Part shown: piece by piece, positions 1 to 8,094 of the stretch
How positions within the stretch are numbered: position 1 is the stretch's first letter
Layout: each line of letters begins with the position of its first letter
Assembly: GCF_900115505.1 (NCBI RefSeq)
Contig: NZ_FOWQ01000002.1
Location: forward strand, 186,001-250,000
Length of the DNA stretch: 64,000 nucleotides
From: Geodermatophilus dictyosporus
Lineage (GTDB): Bacteria > Actinomycetota > Actinomycetes > Mycobacteriales > Geodermatophilaceae
Direction of reading: 5' to 3'
Made by a program: the position numbers and the translations under genes
Notes under the pieces: generated by a model
The model's database searches: none
Told to the model about the DNA's origin: nothing
The model's input: only the letters and a program-made list of their open reading frames with translations

Positions 1-843
1 ACGGCGCTGACGGCGGCCGTCGTGGGCTTCCCGGCCTCGGCGGCGCACGCCGCCGAGGGCGGCCTGCTACGGCTGGCCCACCTCTCCCCCGACACCCCGG
101 CCGTCGACGTCTACGTCGACTCGGTCGCCGACCCGGCCGTCGGCCAGGTCTTCCCCGGCGTCGACTACGGCACGGTGTCGGAGTACCAGGACGTCCCGCC
201 CGGCAGCTACGCGATCAGCATGCGGCCCGCCGGTGCCGACCCGGGGACCCCGCCGGTGCTGTCCACGACCGTGCAGGTCGACGCGGACAGCGCCCGCACG
301 GTGGCCGGCGTCGGCCCGTTCGCCGACCTCGGCCTCGAGGTGCTCGAGGACGACCTCACGCCCCCGGCCCCGGGCAGCGCGCGGCTGCGGGTCGTCGCCG
401 CGGCCGCCGGCGCGCAGACCCTCGACGTCGCCGTCCCGGGTGGGCCGGCGCTGGCCGGCGGCCTGGCGTTCGCCGACACCACCCCCTACGTCGACGTCCC
501 GGCCGGCGCCACGGCCATCACGGTGACGCCGGCCGGTGGCCAGGCCACCGAGCTGCCGGTGCAGGTGGCCGCGGGCTCGGTGTACAGCGTGCTGGTGCTC
601 GACCGCCCCGGCGGTGGGCTGACCGTGCAGACCGCCCTGGACGCCGCCGGCCCCGGCGTCGTCCCGGCCGGTGGCGTGGAGGCGGGTGCGGGCGGCACCG
701 CCGATGACGGCGCGCCGCTGCCCGTGACGGCCGGCGTGGTGGCCGGTTCGCTGGCCGCCGGCGCCGGGCTGGTCCTGGTGGCGACCCGGGCGGTCGCGGG
801 ACGCGGTCCCGGCCGGCACGCGGCGCGGTCCCGCGTGCGGTGA
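1..843 (+). CDS. Secreted DUF4397 domain protein, 5' end outside window
   Basis: The reading frame is open from the first base, and the first residues (TALTAAVVGF, then an Ala-rich AHAAEGG cleavage-like stretch) look like the end of a signal peptide, so the true start lies upstream. The mature part begins with LRLAHLSPDTPAVDVYVD, typical of DUF4397 domains, and a second related beta-rich repeat follows near residues 120-215 (ARLRVVAAAAG, TLDVAV). A hydrophobic segment near the C-terminus (about residues 238-255) is followed by Arg-rich residues, suggesting a membrane anchor with the domain outside the cell. The stop overlaps the start of the sortase gene by four bases, so the two are probably co-translated, and this protein may be a substrate or partner of that sortase, although no clear sortase sorting motif was seen. 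The function of DUF4397 is not established. Confidence 0.8.
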   Translation, partial: TALTAAVVGFPASAAHAAEGGLLRLAHLSPDTPAVDVYVDSVADPAVGQVFPGVDYGTVSEYQDVPPGSYAISMRPAGADPGTPPVLSTTVQVDADSARTVAGVGPFADLGLEVLEDDLTPPAPGSARLRVVAAAAGAQTLDVAVPGGPALAGGLAFADTTPYVDVPAGATAITVTPAGGQATELPVQVAAGSVYSVLVLDRPGGGLTVQTALDAAGPGVVPAGGVEAGAGGTADDGAPLPVTAGVVAGSLAAGAGLVLVATRAVAGRGPGRHAARSRVR

Positions 844-1493
844 GGGCTCTGCGGCACGGTGCTGCCCGGCGGCCGCGTCACCGTGCCCCGCGCGGCCGCG
901 GGCCGGCCGCCCTCCGGGTGCTCCTGGCCGTCCTCGCCGCCGGTGCCGGCGGCTTCGCCCTGCTCGCGCCGGCCGGGTCCCCCCCGGCGGCCGCGCAGGC
1001 CCGCGAGACGCCGCCACCCGTGGTCGTGGTCCAGCAGACCCGGGCGCCCTCGGCGCCGCCCACCCGCGTCCGGGTGCCGGCCATCGGCGTGGACACCCCG
1101 CTGGTCGACCTCGGCCTGGACGCCGCGGGCGCCCTCGAGGCCCCGGCCGACTTCGGCCGGGCCGGGTGGTTCGCCGGCGGCACGGTGCCCGGCGACGTCG
1201 GCCCCGCCGTGCTCGCCGGTCACGTGGACTCCGTCGACGGCCCCGCGGTCTTCTCCCGGCTGCGCGAGCTGGCCGCCGGCGACGAGGTCCTCGTCGACCG
1301 CGCCGACGGGACGACGGCCCGCTTCCGGGTCACCGACGTCGAGCGCCACCCCAAGGACGCCTTCCCGACCGCGTCGGTCTACGGCCCCACGGCCGACGCC
1401 CAGCTGCGGCTGGTCACCTGCGGCGGCGACTTCGACCGCGCGGCGCGCAGCTACGAGGACAACGTGGTGGTCTTCGCGACGCTGGTGGGGTGA
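840..1493 (+). CDS. Sortase (class E/F-like)
   Basis: A 217-residue cysteine transpeptidase-type protein. After a basic N-terminus there is one membrane segment (about residues 25-45), then a Pro/Ala-rich stretch and the sortase beta-barrel. The catalytic triad is visible: His128 in AGHVDS, Cys194 in LVTCGG, and Arg203 in the following RAARSYEDN segment. The motif VPAIGVDTPLVDLGL at the start of the domain is typical of actinobacterial sortases. The GTG start overlaps the preceding DUF4397 gene (GTGA), which supports this start and coupling. The expected role is covalent or processing action on surface proteins outside the membrane. The substrate is unknown; the neighbouring DUF4397 protein is the obvious candidate. 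Confidence 0.88.
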   Translation: MRALRHGAARRPRHRAPRGRGPAALRVLLAVLAAGAGGFALLAPAGSPPAAAQARETPPPVVVVQQTRAPSAPPTRVRVPAIGVDTPLVDLGLDAAGALEAPADFGRAGWFAGGTVPGDVGPAVLAGHVDSVDGPAVFSRLRELAAGDEVLVDRADGTTARFRVTDVERHPKDAFPTASVYGPTADAQLRLVTCGGDFDRAARSYEDNVVVFATLVG

Positions 1494-1510
1494 GGCAGCG
1501 GGGCCTCCTC

Positions 1511-1822
1511 CTACCGCCGGTGGCCGCGGGCCCGCCAGCAGGCGGTGTGCCAGTGCCGGCGCAGGTCGGCGGCGGAGTCGGTGTCCCACGGGTCGTGGTC
1601 GGAGTCGCGCGGGTAGGCCGGCCAGGTGACCAGGTGCGGCGTCCCCGGCCGGATCTCCTGGTCGCAGCCCGGGCAGCGGTAGGGCTTGGTGCTGGCCGCA
1701 CCGGTCAGCGTGCGGACCACCCAGTCGCCGTCGGCGGCCTCCTCGACGTCCTCGCGGCGACGCGACAGCGGGGGGCGGCCGGCCGGCCGCCCCCCGCTGC
1801 TGCGTCGTCCCCGGCGGGGCAC
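1511..1822 (-). CDS. Small conserved protein with a Cys/His metal-site-like motif
   Basis: A 103-residue protein whose C-terminal two thirds carry YRCPGCDQEI, then HLVTWP and RRHWHTACW: two Cys pairs or singles and several His residues that could bind zinc. Small proteins with this pattern occur next to unrelated genes in many Actinobacteria, but their function is not known to me. The GTG start lies one base beyond the stop codon of the 3-hydroxyacyl-CoA dehydrogenase gene, so translation is probably coupled to it. The first 20 or so residues are encoded by a perfect 34-bp palindrome and are Arg/Gly/Pro-rich, unlike a normal N-terminus. A start further inside cannot be excluded, though no good ATG or GTG is available before DGDWVV. 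Confidence 0.7.
   Translation of the reverse strand: MPRRGRRSSGGRPAGRPPLSRRREDVEEAADGDWVVRTLTGAASTKPYRCPGCDQEIRPGTPHLVTWPAYPRDSDHDPWDTDSAADLRRHWHTACWRARGHRR
1766..1799. repeat. 34-bp perfect palindrome
   Basis: The two 17-base arms are exact reverse complements (5' arm cagcggggggcggccgg) with no spacer. The palindrome lies in the presumed 5' coding part of the small Cys/His protein, just downstream of the end of the dehydrogenase gene on the same strand. It could form a hairpin in mRNA and attenuate expression of the downstream gene, or mark an inserted sequence. Confidence 0.8.
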
Positions 1823-1823
1823 C

Positions 1824-3605
1824 TCAGCGGCCGGAGTAGTCCCGGAAGCCGCGGCCGGCCTTGCGGCCGAGGTACCCGGCGGTCACCAGGTGCTCGAGCA
1901 GCGGCGCGGGCGCGAAACCGGGCTCGCGGAACTCGGTGTAGAGCTCGCGCTCGATGGCGAGCGCCACGTCCAGGCCGACGACGTCGAGCAGCTCGAAGGG
2001 GCCCATCGGGTAGCCGCAGCCGACCTTCATCGCCGCGTCGATGTCGTCGGCGGTCGCGTAGTGCGCCTCGAGCATCTTCACCGCGTCGTTGAGGTAGGGG
2101 AACAGCAGCGCGTTGACGATGAACCCGGCCCGGTCCGAGCAGGACACCGCGTGCTTGCCCAGCTGCCCGCAGACGGCGTGCGCGGTGGCCGCGACGTCGG
2201 GCGCGGTGGCGATGGTGCTCACCACCTCGACCAGCTTCATCACCGGCGCGGGGTTGAAGAAGTGCAGGCCGACCACGTCGCCCGGGCGCTCGCTGGCCTT
2301 GGCGCACTCGATGACCGGCAGGCTGGAGGTCGTCGTGGCGAGCACGGCACCGGGCCGGGCGATCTCGCCCAGGGCGGCGAACAGCGCCTGCTTGACCGGC
2401 AGCGACTCCACGACCGCCTCGACGACGAGGTCGCGGTCGGCGAACTCGTCGAGCGACGTCGTCCCGCGGACCCGGCCCATGACCTCGTCGCGGCCGGCCT
2501 CGTCGAGCCGCCCGCGGGCGACCTGCTTGTCCAGCGAGCGGCGCAGCGCCGTGAGGACCGCCTCGACCTTCTCCGGGGAGCGGGCCTGGAACAGCGTGTC
2601 GTACCCGCCCTTGGCGACCACCTCGACGATGCCGGTGGCCATGGTCCCCGAGCCGACGACGCCGACGGTGGCGACCGGGCGGGCGCCCTCGGTGGTCCCG
2701 CCGGGGACGGGGGTCTGCTCGTCGGCGACGACCTCGGCCGAGCCGGGGGCCGCGTAGGTGTAGAAGCCGCGGCCGGACTTCCGGCCCAGCAGGCCCGCGG
2801 TCACCATCTGCTTGATGACCGGGCTCGGTGCGTGCAGCCGGTCGCGCGACTGCTTGTACATCGTGTCGAGGATCTCGTAGGCGGTGTCGATGCCGATGAG
2901 GTCCATGAGCGCCAACGGGCCCATCGGCAGGCCACAGCCCAGCCGCATCGCCGCGTCGAGGTCCTCGCGGCTGGCGTAGCGGTTCTCGTACATGGCCACG
3001 GCGTGGTTGAGGTAGCCGAAGAGCAGCGCGTTGGCGATGAAGCCCGCCTTGTCGCCGATCGTGACGTCGACCTTGCCCAGCCGGGCGGCCAGCGCCTCGA
3101 CGTCCTCGATGACCGAGGGCTCGGTGACGACGGTGCGCACCACCTCGACGAGCTTCATGACCGGCGCGGGGTTGAAGAAGTGCATCCCGATGACCTTGCT
3201 CGGCCGGCCGGTGGCCACCGACAGCTCGGTCACCGACAGGCTGGAGGTGTTGGTCGCCAGGATGGTGTCCGGCGGGCAGATCTTGTCCAGCTGCGCGAAC
3301 AGGTCGGTCTTGAGCTCCATCCGCTCGGGGACCGCCTCGACGACCAGCTCGGCCTGGGCGAGGTCCTCCAGCGCCGTGCTGAACCGGATCCGCCCGAGGA
3401 TGGCGTCCCGCTCGGCGGGCTCCAGCTTGCCGCGCGCCACCGCGCGCCCGGTGGAGTGCTCGACGTGTGCCCGGCCCCGGGCCAGCGCGTCCCCGCTGAT
3501 CTCGACGGCGGTCACCGACAGGCCCGCGCGGGCCAGCACCTCGGCGATGCCGGCACCCATCGTGCCCAGCCCCACCACGCCGACCTCGGTCAGTTCTCTG
3601 GCCAC
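1824..3605 (-). CDS. Tandem-domain 3-hydroxyacyl-CoA dehydrogenase
   Basis: Two complete 3-hydroxybutyryl-CoA dehydrogenase modules are fused head to tail, about 593 residues against roughly 285 for the single-module enzyme. Module 1 starts with the NAD-binding GLGTMGAGIAE and has HFFNPAPVMKLVEVV; module 2 repeats this near residue 315 with VGSGTMATGIVEVV and the same HFFNPAPVMKLVEVV. Each ends with a conserved GLLGRKSGRGFY or GYLGRKAGRGFR segment. The enzyme should oxidise (S)-3-hydroxyacyl-CoA with NAD(P)+ in beta-oxidation or the acetoacetyl/3-hydroxybutyryl-CoA interchange. A longer frame begins with TTG at 3623, but the GTG at 3605 (MARELTEVGVVG) follows a GGAGG sequence at good distance and was chosen. 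An enoyl-CoA hydratase lies 1.7 kb away. Confidence 0.93.
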   Translation of the reverse strand: MARELTEVGVVGLGTMGAGIAEVLARAGLSVTAVEISGDALARGRAHVEHSTGRAVARGKLEPAERDAILGRIRFSTALEDLAQAELVVEAVPERMELKTDLFAQLDKICPPDTILATNTSSLSVTELSVATGRPSKVIGMHFFNPAPVMKLVEVVRTVVTEPSVIEDVEALAARLGKVDVTIGDKAGFIANALLFGYLNHAVAMYENRYASREDLDAAMRLGCGLPMGPLALMDLIGIDTAYEILDTMYKQSRDRLHAPSPVIKQMVTAGLLGRKSGRGFYTYAAPGSAEVVADEQTPVPGGTTEGARPVATVGVVGSGTMATGIVEVVAKGGYDTLFQARSPEKVEAVLTALRRSLDKQVARGRLDEAGRDEVMGRVRGTTSLDEFADRDLVVEAVVESLPVKQALFAALGEIARPGAVLATTTSSLPVIECAKASERPGDVVGLHFFNPAPVMKLVEVVSTIATAPDVAATAHAVCGQLGKHAVSCSDRAGFIVNALLFPYLNDAVKMLEAHYATADDIDAAMKVGCGYPMGPFELLDVVGLDVALAIERELYTEFREPGFAPAPLLEHLVTAGYLGRKAGRGFRDYSGR

Positions 3606-3655
3606 GCTGCCATCCCTCCACAACGGATCGTCGGCGACGAGTCTCTCACCACGCC

Positions 3656-3716
3656 GGCCCCGTCCAGAGGCTCGCCCCGGGCTCGCGAGGGGTGAGGAGG
3701 ACGGGGTCCTTCGTCA
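3656..3716. repeat. Stem-loop element copy A (GGTCCTTC-tail family)
   Basis: The outer stem is ccccgtcc (3658-3665) pairing with ggacgggg (3699-3706). The inner stem is ctcgcccc (3671-3678) with ggggtgag, containing one G.T pair five positions from the loop. The directional tail ggtccttcgtca follows, and its last three bases are the complement of the nucS stop codon. It lies between the dehydrogenase 5' end and the nucS 3' end. Confidence 0.75.
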
Positions 3717-4397
3717 GAACAGGCGCTGGGTGGGGTCGTCGGTGCCCTTCAGGACGGCGTAGTCGACGGTCACGCAGTCGATGCCCCGGTCGTGCGCCAG
3801 CACCCGCGCCTGCGGCTTGATCTCCTGCGCGGCGAACACGCCCTTGACCGGCGCCAGCAGCGGGTCGCGGTTGAGCAGCTCGAGGTAGCGGGTCAGCTGC
3901 TCGACGCCGTCGATCTCGCCGCGCCGCTTGACCTCGACCGCCACGGTGGTGCCGTCGGCGTCGCGGCAGAGCAGGTCGACCGGGCCGATCGCGGTGGGGT
4001 ACTCGCGGCGCACCAGCGACCAGCCCGCGCCGAAGGTCTCCACGTGCAGGGCCAGCAGCCGCTGCAGCTCGGCCTCGACGCCGTCCTTCTGCAGGCCGGG
4101 GTCGACGCCGAGCTCGTGGGAGGAGTCGTGCTCGACCGACTCGATGGTGATGACCAGCTGCTCACCCGCCTTGTTGGTGACCGTCCAGGTACCCGCTCTG
4201 CCGTCCGGGGTGTCGACCAGCTCGTCCTTGAGGGTGCAGGGCGGCGTCATCCAGTTCAGCGGCTTGTAGGCGCGGTCGTCGGCGTGCACCGACACCGAGC
4301 CGTCGGCCTTGACCAGCAGCAGCCGGTTGGCCATGGGCAGGTGGGCGGTCAGCCGCCCGATGTAGTCGACCGAGCAGCGGGCGATGACCAGACGCAC
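3714..4397 (-). CDS. nucS: Endonuclease NucS, mismatch-specific
   Basis: A 227-residue protein starting [16 protein letters not shown], the typical actinobacterial NucS opening. The N-terminal half is the beta-sandwich DNA-binding and dimerisation domain. The C-terminal RecB-like nuclease domain shows the catalytic Asp in GPVDLLCRD and the Glu and Lys in [10 protein letters not shown], followed by [15 protein letters not shown]. NucS cuts both strands at mismatches and is the core of the non-canonical mismatch repair that replaces MutS/MutL in many Actinobacteria. The start was moved from 4424 to the GTG at 4397 because family members begin there. A TACCGT -10-like box at 4406-4411 ends eight bases before this GTG, so the mRNA may be leaderless. 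Repeat copy A touches the stop codon. Confidence 0.95.
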   Translation of the reverse strand: MRLVIARCSVDYIGRLTAHLPMANRLLLVKADGSVSVHADDRAYKPLNWMTPPCTLKDELVDTPDGRAGTWTVTNKAGEQLVITIESVEHDSSHELGVDPGLQKDGVEAELQRLLALHVETFGAGWSLVRREYPTAIGPVDLLCRDADGTTVAVEVKRRGEIDGVEQLTRYLELLNRDPLLAPVKGVFAAQEIKPQARVLAHDRGIDCVTVDYAVLKGTDDPTQRLF

Positions 4398-4462
4398 GGG
4401 CGCCGACGGTACCGGTCGGGTCACGGCGGGAACCGCCGAGCCGGGCCGGGCGTCGCAGGACC

Positions 4463-5299
4463 GTGAGGAGCACGCGTCCCGGTCCGGTCGTCACCGCCGT
4501 CCTGCTGCTGGTGCTCACCGCGGCCTGCGCCACGAGCTCCGGCAGCGGCGGGACGGCGCCGTCCCCGGGTCCCGCGCCGCTGCCGGCGGGGCTGGTGCTG
4601 GAGGTGGCGCAGACCGGCGGGTTCACCACGCCGGAGGCGCTGGCCACCCGGCTGCCGGTGGTCACCGTCCACGGCGACGGGCGGGTGTTCACCCAGGGTC
4701 CGCAGATCGCGATCTGGCCGGCGCCGGCGCTGCCGAACGTGCAGGTACAGCAGGTCGGCACCGAGACGGTCCGCGACCTGGTCGAGCAGGCGGTGGCCGC
4801 GGGCGTGACCGATGACGGCGACCTCGGCGAGCCGCCGCTGGCCGATGCGACGACGACCCGCTTCACCCTGGTCACCGACGAGGGCACCGCCGTCCGGGAG
4901 GTCTACGCCCTCGCCGAGACGCCCGACGACACGGTCACCCCCGAGCAGGCCGAGGCGCGAGGCCGGCTGCGCGACCTGGTCGACGCGCTCACCGGGCTGC
5001 CCGCCACCGCGGAGCCGTACGTGCCGCAGACCGTGGCCGCCGTCGTCCGGCCGTACACCGGAGGCGACCCCGAGCTGCCGCAGCCCGACGTCGCCTGGCC
5101 CGGCCCGCAGCTGCCCGGCGTCCCGGTCGGCGCCGGGCTGACCTGCGTGAGCGCCACGGGGCAGCAGGCCGCCGACGTGCTCGCCGCCGCCGGGATGGCG
5201 AACGCGCTCACCCCGTGGGTGACGCCCGACGGCAGCCGCTGGTCGATCGCCTTCCGGCCCGTGCTGCCGCACGAGTCCGGCTGCGCCGACCTGGCCTAG
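4463..5299 (+). CDS. Putative lipoprotein of unknown function
   Basis: The 278-residue product starts with a basic tip and a hydrophobic segment ([14 protein letters not shown]) ending in a lipobox-like LTAAC, so it should be lipidated at Cys21 and held on the outer face of the membrane. The mature part begins with a Ser/Gly/Pro linker. No catalytic motif was recognised. The central [10 protein letters not shown] and [13 protein letters not shown] segments resemble proteins found next to nucS or elsewhere in Actinobacteria, but I cannot name a function. The GTG start follows a cagga sequence. The gene is divergent from nucS and convergent with the enoyl-CoA hydratase, overlapping its end by four bases. 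Confidence 0.75.
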   Translation: MRSTRPGPVVTAVLLLVLTAACATSSGSGGTAPSPGPAPLPAGLVLEVAQTGGFTTPEALATRLPVVTVHGDGRVFTQGPQIAIWPAPALPNVQVQQVGTETVRDLVEQAVAAGVTDDGDLGEPPLADATTTRFTLVTDEGTAVREVYALAETPDDTVTPEQAEARGRLRDLVDALTGLPATAEPYVPQTVAAVVRPYTGGDPELPQPDVAWPGPQLPGVPVGAGLTCVSATGQQAADVLAAAGMANALTPWVTPDGSRWSIAFRPVLPHESGCADLA

Positions 5300-6069
5300 T
5301 CCGTCCAGACCGGCGCGCGCTTCTCCAGGAAGGAGTGCATGCCCTCGCGGGCGCCGTCGAGCTGGCTGGTCGCGGCCATGACCTCGACGGCGGTGGTGTA
5401 GGCGTCCCGCTCGGGCCGGTCGAGCTGCGCGTACATCGTCTGCTTGCCGATCGCCTTGCTCGCCCGCGAGCCGCGGATCGCCCGGCCCAGGAGCTCGTCG
5501 ACGGCGGCGTCGAGCTCGTCGTCGGGGACCACCCGGTTGACCAGGCCCCAGTCCAGCGCCGTGCGCGCGTCGATCACGTCACCGGTCAGCGCCATCTCCA
5601 TGGCGCGCTTGCGGCCGACGTTGCGCGCGATGGCGACCATCGGCGTGTGGCAGAACCAGCCGCCCTTGCCGCCGGGGGCGGCGAACCCAGCCGACTCGGC
5701 GGCGACGGCGAGGTCGCAGGAGGCGACGAGCTGGCACCCGGCGGCGGTGGCCAGGGCGTGCACCCGGGCGATGACCACCTGCGGCACCGTCTGGATCGTG
5801 CCCACCAGCTCGGTGCACAGCGCCAGCAGGCTGCGCACCTCCGGCAGTGGCCGGTCGACGACGTCGGCGAAGTCGTGGCCGGCGCTGAACACCGGCCCCT
5901 CGGCGGCCAGCACGATGCCGGCCGCGTCCGAGCGCCCGGCGCCGGTGACGGCCTCGAGCAGCTGGCCCAGGTGCTCCCGGGACAGCGCGTTGCGCCGGGC
6001 CGGCCGGCACATGGTGATGCGGACGACGTCGCCGTCGCGCTCGACGCGGGGAGCTCCCTCGGCACTCAT
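5296..6069 (-). CDS. Enoyl-CoA hydratase/isomerase family protein (ECHDC3-like)
   Basis: A 257-residue crotonase-fold protein. The oxyanion-hole region reads GPVFSAGHDFADV, and the second region reads ATAAGCQLVASCDLAVAA. A GWFCHTPMVAIARNVGRKRA segment is characteristic of the ECHDC3-type subgroup, and TGDVIDARTALDWGLVNRVVP follows. The classical pair of catalytic glutamates of mitochondrial-type hydratases is not obvious in this alignment, so the reaction could be a hydratase, isomerase or another CoA-ester reaction. The long frame extends to 6699, but the ATG at 6069 (MSAEGAPRVERDGDVV) gives the family-typical length. It may work with the nearby tandem 3-hydroxyacyl-CoA dehydrogenase. The start lies very close to the divergent DUF2071 gene. 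Confidence 0.88.
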   Translation of the reverse strand: MSAEGAPRVERDGDVVRITMCRPARRNALSREHLGQLLEAVTGAGRSDAAGIVLAAEGPVFSAGHDFADVVDRPLPEVRSLLALCTELVGTIQTVPQVVIARVHALATAAGCQLVASCDLAVAAESAGFAAPGGKGGWFCHTPMVAIARNVGRKRAMEMALTGDVIDARTALDWGLVNRVVPDDELDAAVDELLGRAIRGSRASKAIGKQTMYAQLDRPERDAYTTAVEVMAATSQLDGAREGMHSFLEKRAPVWTD

Positions 6070-6120
6070 GTGAGCGACCTCACCACGCCCGCCGCCCGTC
6101 CGGCAACGCAGGCTGGGGAC

Positions 6121-6843
6121 GTGCAGCCCGAGGACGTCACCGACACCGCACCCCGCGCCGCCGGCCGGACGCTGTTCAGCCAGGGCTGGCGCGACGTCGC
6201 CTTCCTGCACTGGTCGGTCGACCCCGCGCTGGTCGCCCCGCTGCTGCCGCCGGGGACCGAGCCGGACCTCCACGAGGGCCGCAGCTGGGTGGGACTGGTG
6301 CCCTTCCGCATGCGCCGGCTCGGGTTGCTCGGCTCCCCCGGCCTGCCCTGGGTCGGGTCGTTCCTGGAGACCAACGTCCGGCTGTACTCGGTCGACGCCC
6401 GCGGCCGCCGCGGCGTCGTCTTCCGGTCCCTGGACGCCGACCGGCTGCTGCCCGTCCTGGTCGCCCGCGCCGCCGGCCTGCCCTACCTGTGGTCGCGGAT
6501 GCGGTTCACCCGCGACGGCGACCGGCTGACCTACACCTCCCGGCGGCGCTGGCCCGGTCCCCGGGGGGCCGGCGGCCGGATCGAGGTGCGGGTGGGACCC
6601 CGGCTGGCAGACCCCGGCCCGCTGGAGCGGTTCCTCACCGGCCGCTGGGGCCTGCACGAGACCGTGCTCGGCCGGACGTACTACTGGCCGAACGAGCACC
6701 CCGCCTGGCCGCTGTACCGCGCCGAGCTCCTGACCTGGGACGGCGACCTGCTCGCCGCGGCCGGGCTGCCCGGGATCGGCGGCCCGCCCGACAGCGTGCT
6801 GTTCTCCCCCGGCGTCGACGTCCGCTTCGGCCCGCCGACCTGA
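6121..6843 (+). CDS. DUF2071 (YqjF-like) protein
   Basis: About 240 residues with the DUF2071 pattern: LFSQGWRDVAFLHWSVDPALVAPLLPPG near the N-terminus, then WVGLVPFRMR, FLETNVRLYS, RGVVFRSLDAD and, near the C-terminus, FLTGRWGLHE followed by the HPAWPLYRAEL segment. The family has no established activity. The GTG at 6121 follows a gctgggga purine run and leaves a sensible N-terminus; the GTG at 6070, which overlaps the divergent hydratase start region, is an alternative that would add 17 residues. The gene is followed 59 bases later by a GAF-EAL gene on the same strand. Confidence 0.8.
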   Translation: MQPEDVTDTAPRAAGRTLFSQGWRDVAFLHWSVDPALVAPLLPPGTEPDLHEGRSWVGLVPFRMRRLGLLGSPGLPWVGSFLETNVRLYSVDARGRRGVVFRSLDADRLLPVLVARAAGLPYLWSRMRFTRDGDRLTYTSRRRWPGPRGAGGRIEVRVGPRLADPGPLERFLTGRWGLHETVLGRTYYWPNEHPAWPLYRAELLTWDGDLLAAAGLPGIGGPPDSVLFSPGVDVRFGPPT

Positions 6844-6902
6844 CGCACCGAGTCGTTCCGCAACCCCTTGGGCGGGGCCGCCGCAGCCGGGAGGATGCCC
6901 CG

Positions 6903-8090
6903 GTGACAGCAGCCCCGGCGGCCCGGCCCACCACGACCGACGACGGCGACTGGGTGCACCGGCTGCTCGACCTGGCCCGCGACCGGCTCGGGATGGACAT
7001 CGCCTGGCTGTCGGTGTTCACCGAGGACCGCCAGGAGCTCACCCGGGCGACCGGCGACCTGGCCTCGATGCACGTCGCGGAGGGCATGTCGCTGCCGCTG
7101 GAGGAGTCCTTCTGCGTGCGGGTGCTGTCCGGCCAGCTGCCGCCGGTGGTCACCGCGGCCGACCGCAACCCGGTCACCCGCGACCTGCCGGTCACCCGGA
7201 AGCTGGGGATCGGCTCCTACGTGGGCGCCCCGGTGCGCGCGCCCGACCGCCGTCCGGTGGGGATGCTGTGCTGCCTGAGCCGGGACCCCGGCGAGCAGCT
7301 CGACGGGTCGTCGGTGCGCACGGTCGAGCTGCTCGCCGAGCTGCTCGGCGACCACCTCGCCGCCGAGCAGCTGGCCGAGCGCGAGCTCGCCGCCCGGCGC
7401 GCCCGCGTCCTCGACGTGCTGCACCGGCGGACGGTGACCACCGCCGTCCAGCCGGTGGTGGACATGGCCACCGGCGAGGTCGTGGCGCACGAGGCGCTGT
7501 CCCGCTTCCCGGGCCGCGAGCAGGGGCCCGCGACCCTGTTCTCCGACGCGGCGGCCGTCGGCCTGGGCGTGGAACTGGAGATCCTGGCCGTGCGCACGGC
7601 GCTGGAGACGGCGGCCCGGCTGCCCCGCGACCTGCCCCTGGCGGTCAACCTCTCCCCCCAGGCGCTGCTGGCCCCGGAGGTCGGCGAGCTGCTGCTGCGC
7701 GGGGCGGCCGGCACGGCCCTGACCGTCGAGGTCACCGAGCACAGCCCGATCGAGGACTACCCGGCCGTGCTCGCCGCCCTCGAGCCGCTGCGCCGGGCCG
7801 GCGTCCTGCTCGGCGTCGACGACGCGGGCGCCGGGTACGCCAGCCTCCGGCACATCCTGCGGCTGCGCCCGGACACCATCAAGCTCGACATCGCGCTGGT
7901 CAGCCGGGTCGACACCGACCCCGCGCGGCAGGCGATGACCGCGGCGCTGGTGGCCTTCGCGGGCGAGACCGGCGCCGCGCTCGTCGCCGAGGGCGTCGAG
8001 ACACCCGGCGAGCGCGACGCGCTGCTCGCCCGCGGCGTCCGGCTCGGCCAGGGTCACCTGTTCGGCCGGCCGGCGGTGCCGCCGACCTGA
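6903..8090 (+). CDS. GAF-EAL cyclic-di-GMP phosphodiesterase
   Basis: A 395-residue soluble protein. The N-terminal GAF domain (about residues 10-165) contains LGMDIAWLSVF, the FCVRVLSGQLPPVV segment and GSYVGAPV. The C-terminal EAL domain (about residues 178-395) keeps the catalytic set: Glu in AHEALSRF, Asn in AVNLSPQ, Glu in VEVTEH, the Asp pair in GVDDAGAGYASL, Lys in DTIKLD and Glu in AEGVET. It should therefore hydrolyse c-di-GMP, with activity set by a ligand, redox or light state sensed by the GAF domain. There is no GGDEF domain. The GTG start at 6903 was chosen because the GAF domain begins shortly after it, while upstream codons overlap the DUF2071 gene in another frame. Confidence 0.9.
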   Translation: MTAAPAARPTTTDDGDWVHRLLDLARDRLGMDIAWLSVFTEDRQELTRATGDLASMHVAEGMSLPLEESFCVRVLSGQLPPVVTAADRNPVTRDLPVTRKLGIGSYVGAPVRAPDRRPVGMLCCLSRDPGEQLDGSSVRTVELLAELLGDHLAAEQLAERELAARRARVLDVLHRRTVTTAVQPVVDMATGEVVAHEALSRFPGREQGPATLFSDAAAVGLGVELEILAVRTALETAARLPRDLPLAVNLSPQALLAPEVGELLLRGAAGTALTVEVTEHSPIEDYPAVLAALEPLRRAGVLLGVDDAGAGYASLRHILRLRPDTIKLDIALVSRVDTDPARQAMTAALVAFAGETGAALVAEGVETPGERDALLARGVRLGQGHLFGRPAVPPT

Positions 8091-8094
8091 GGGC

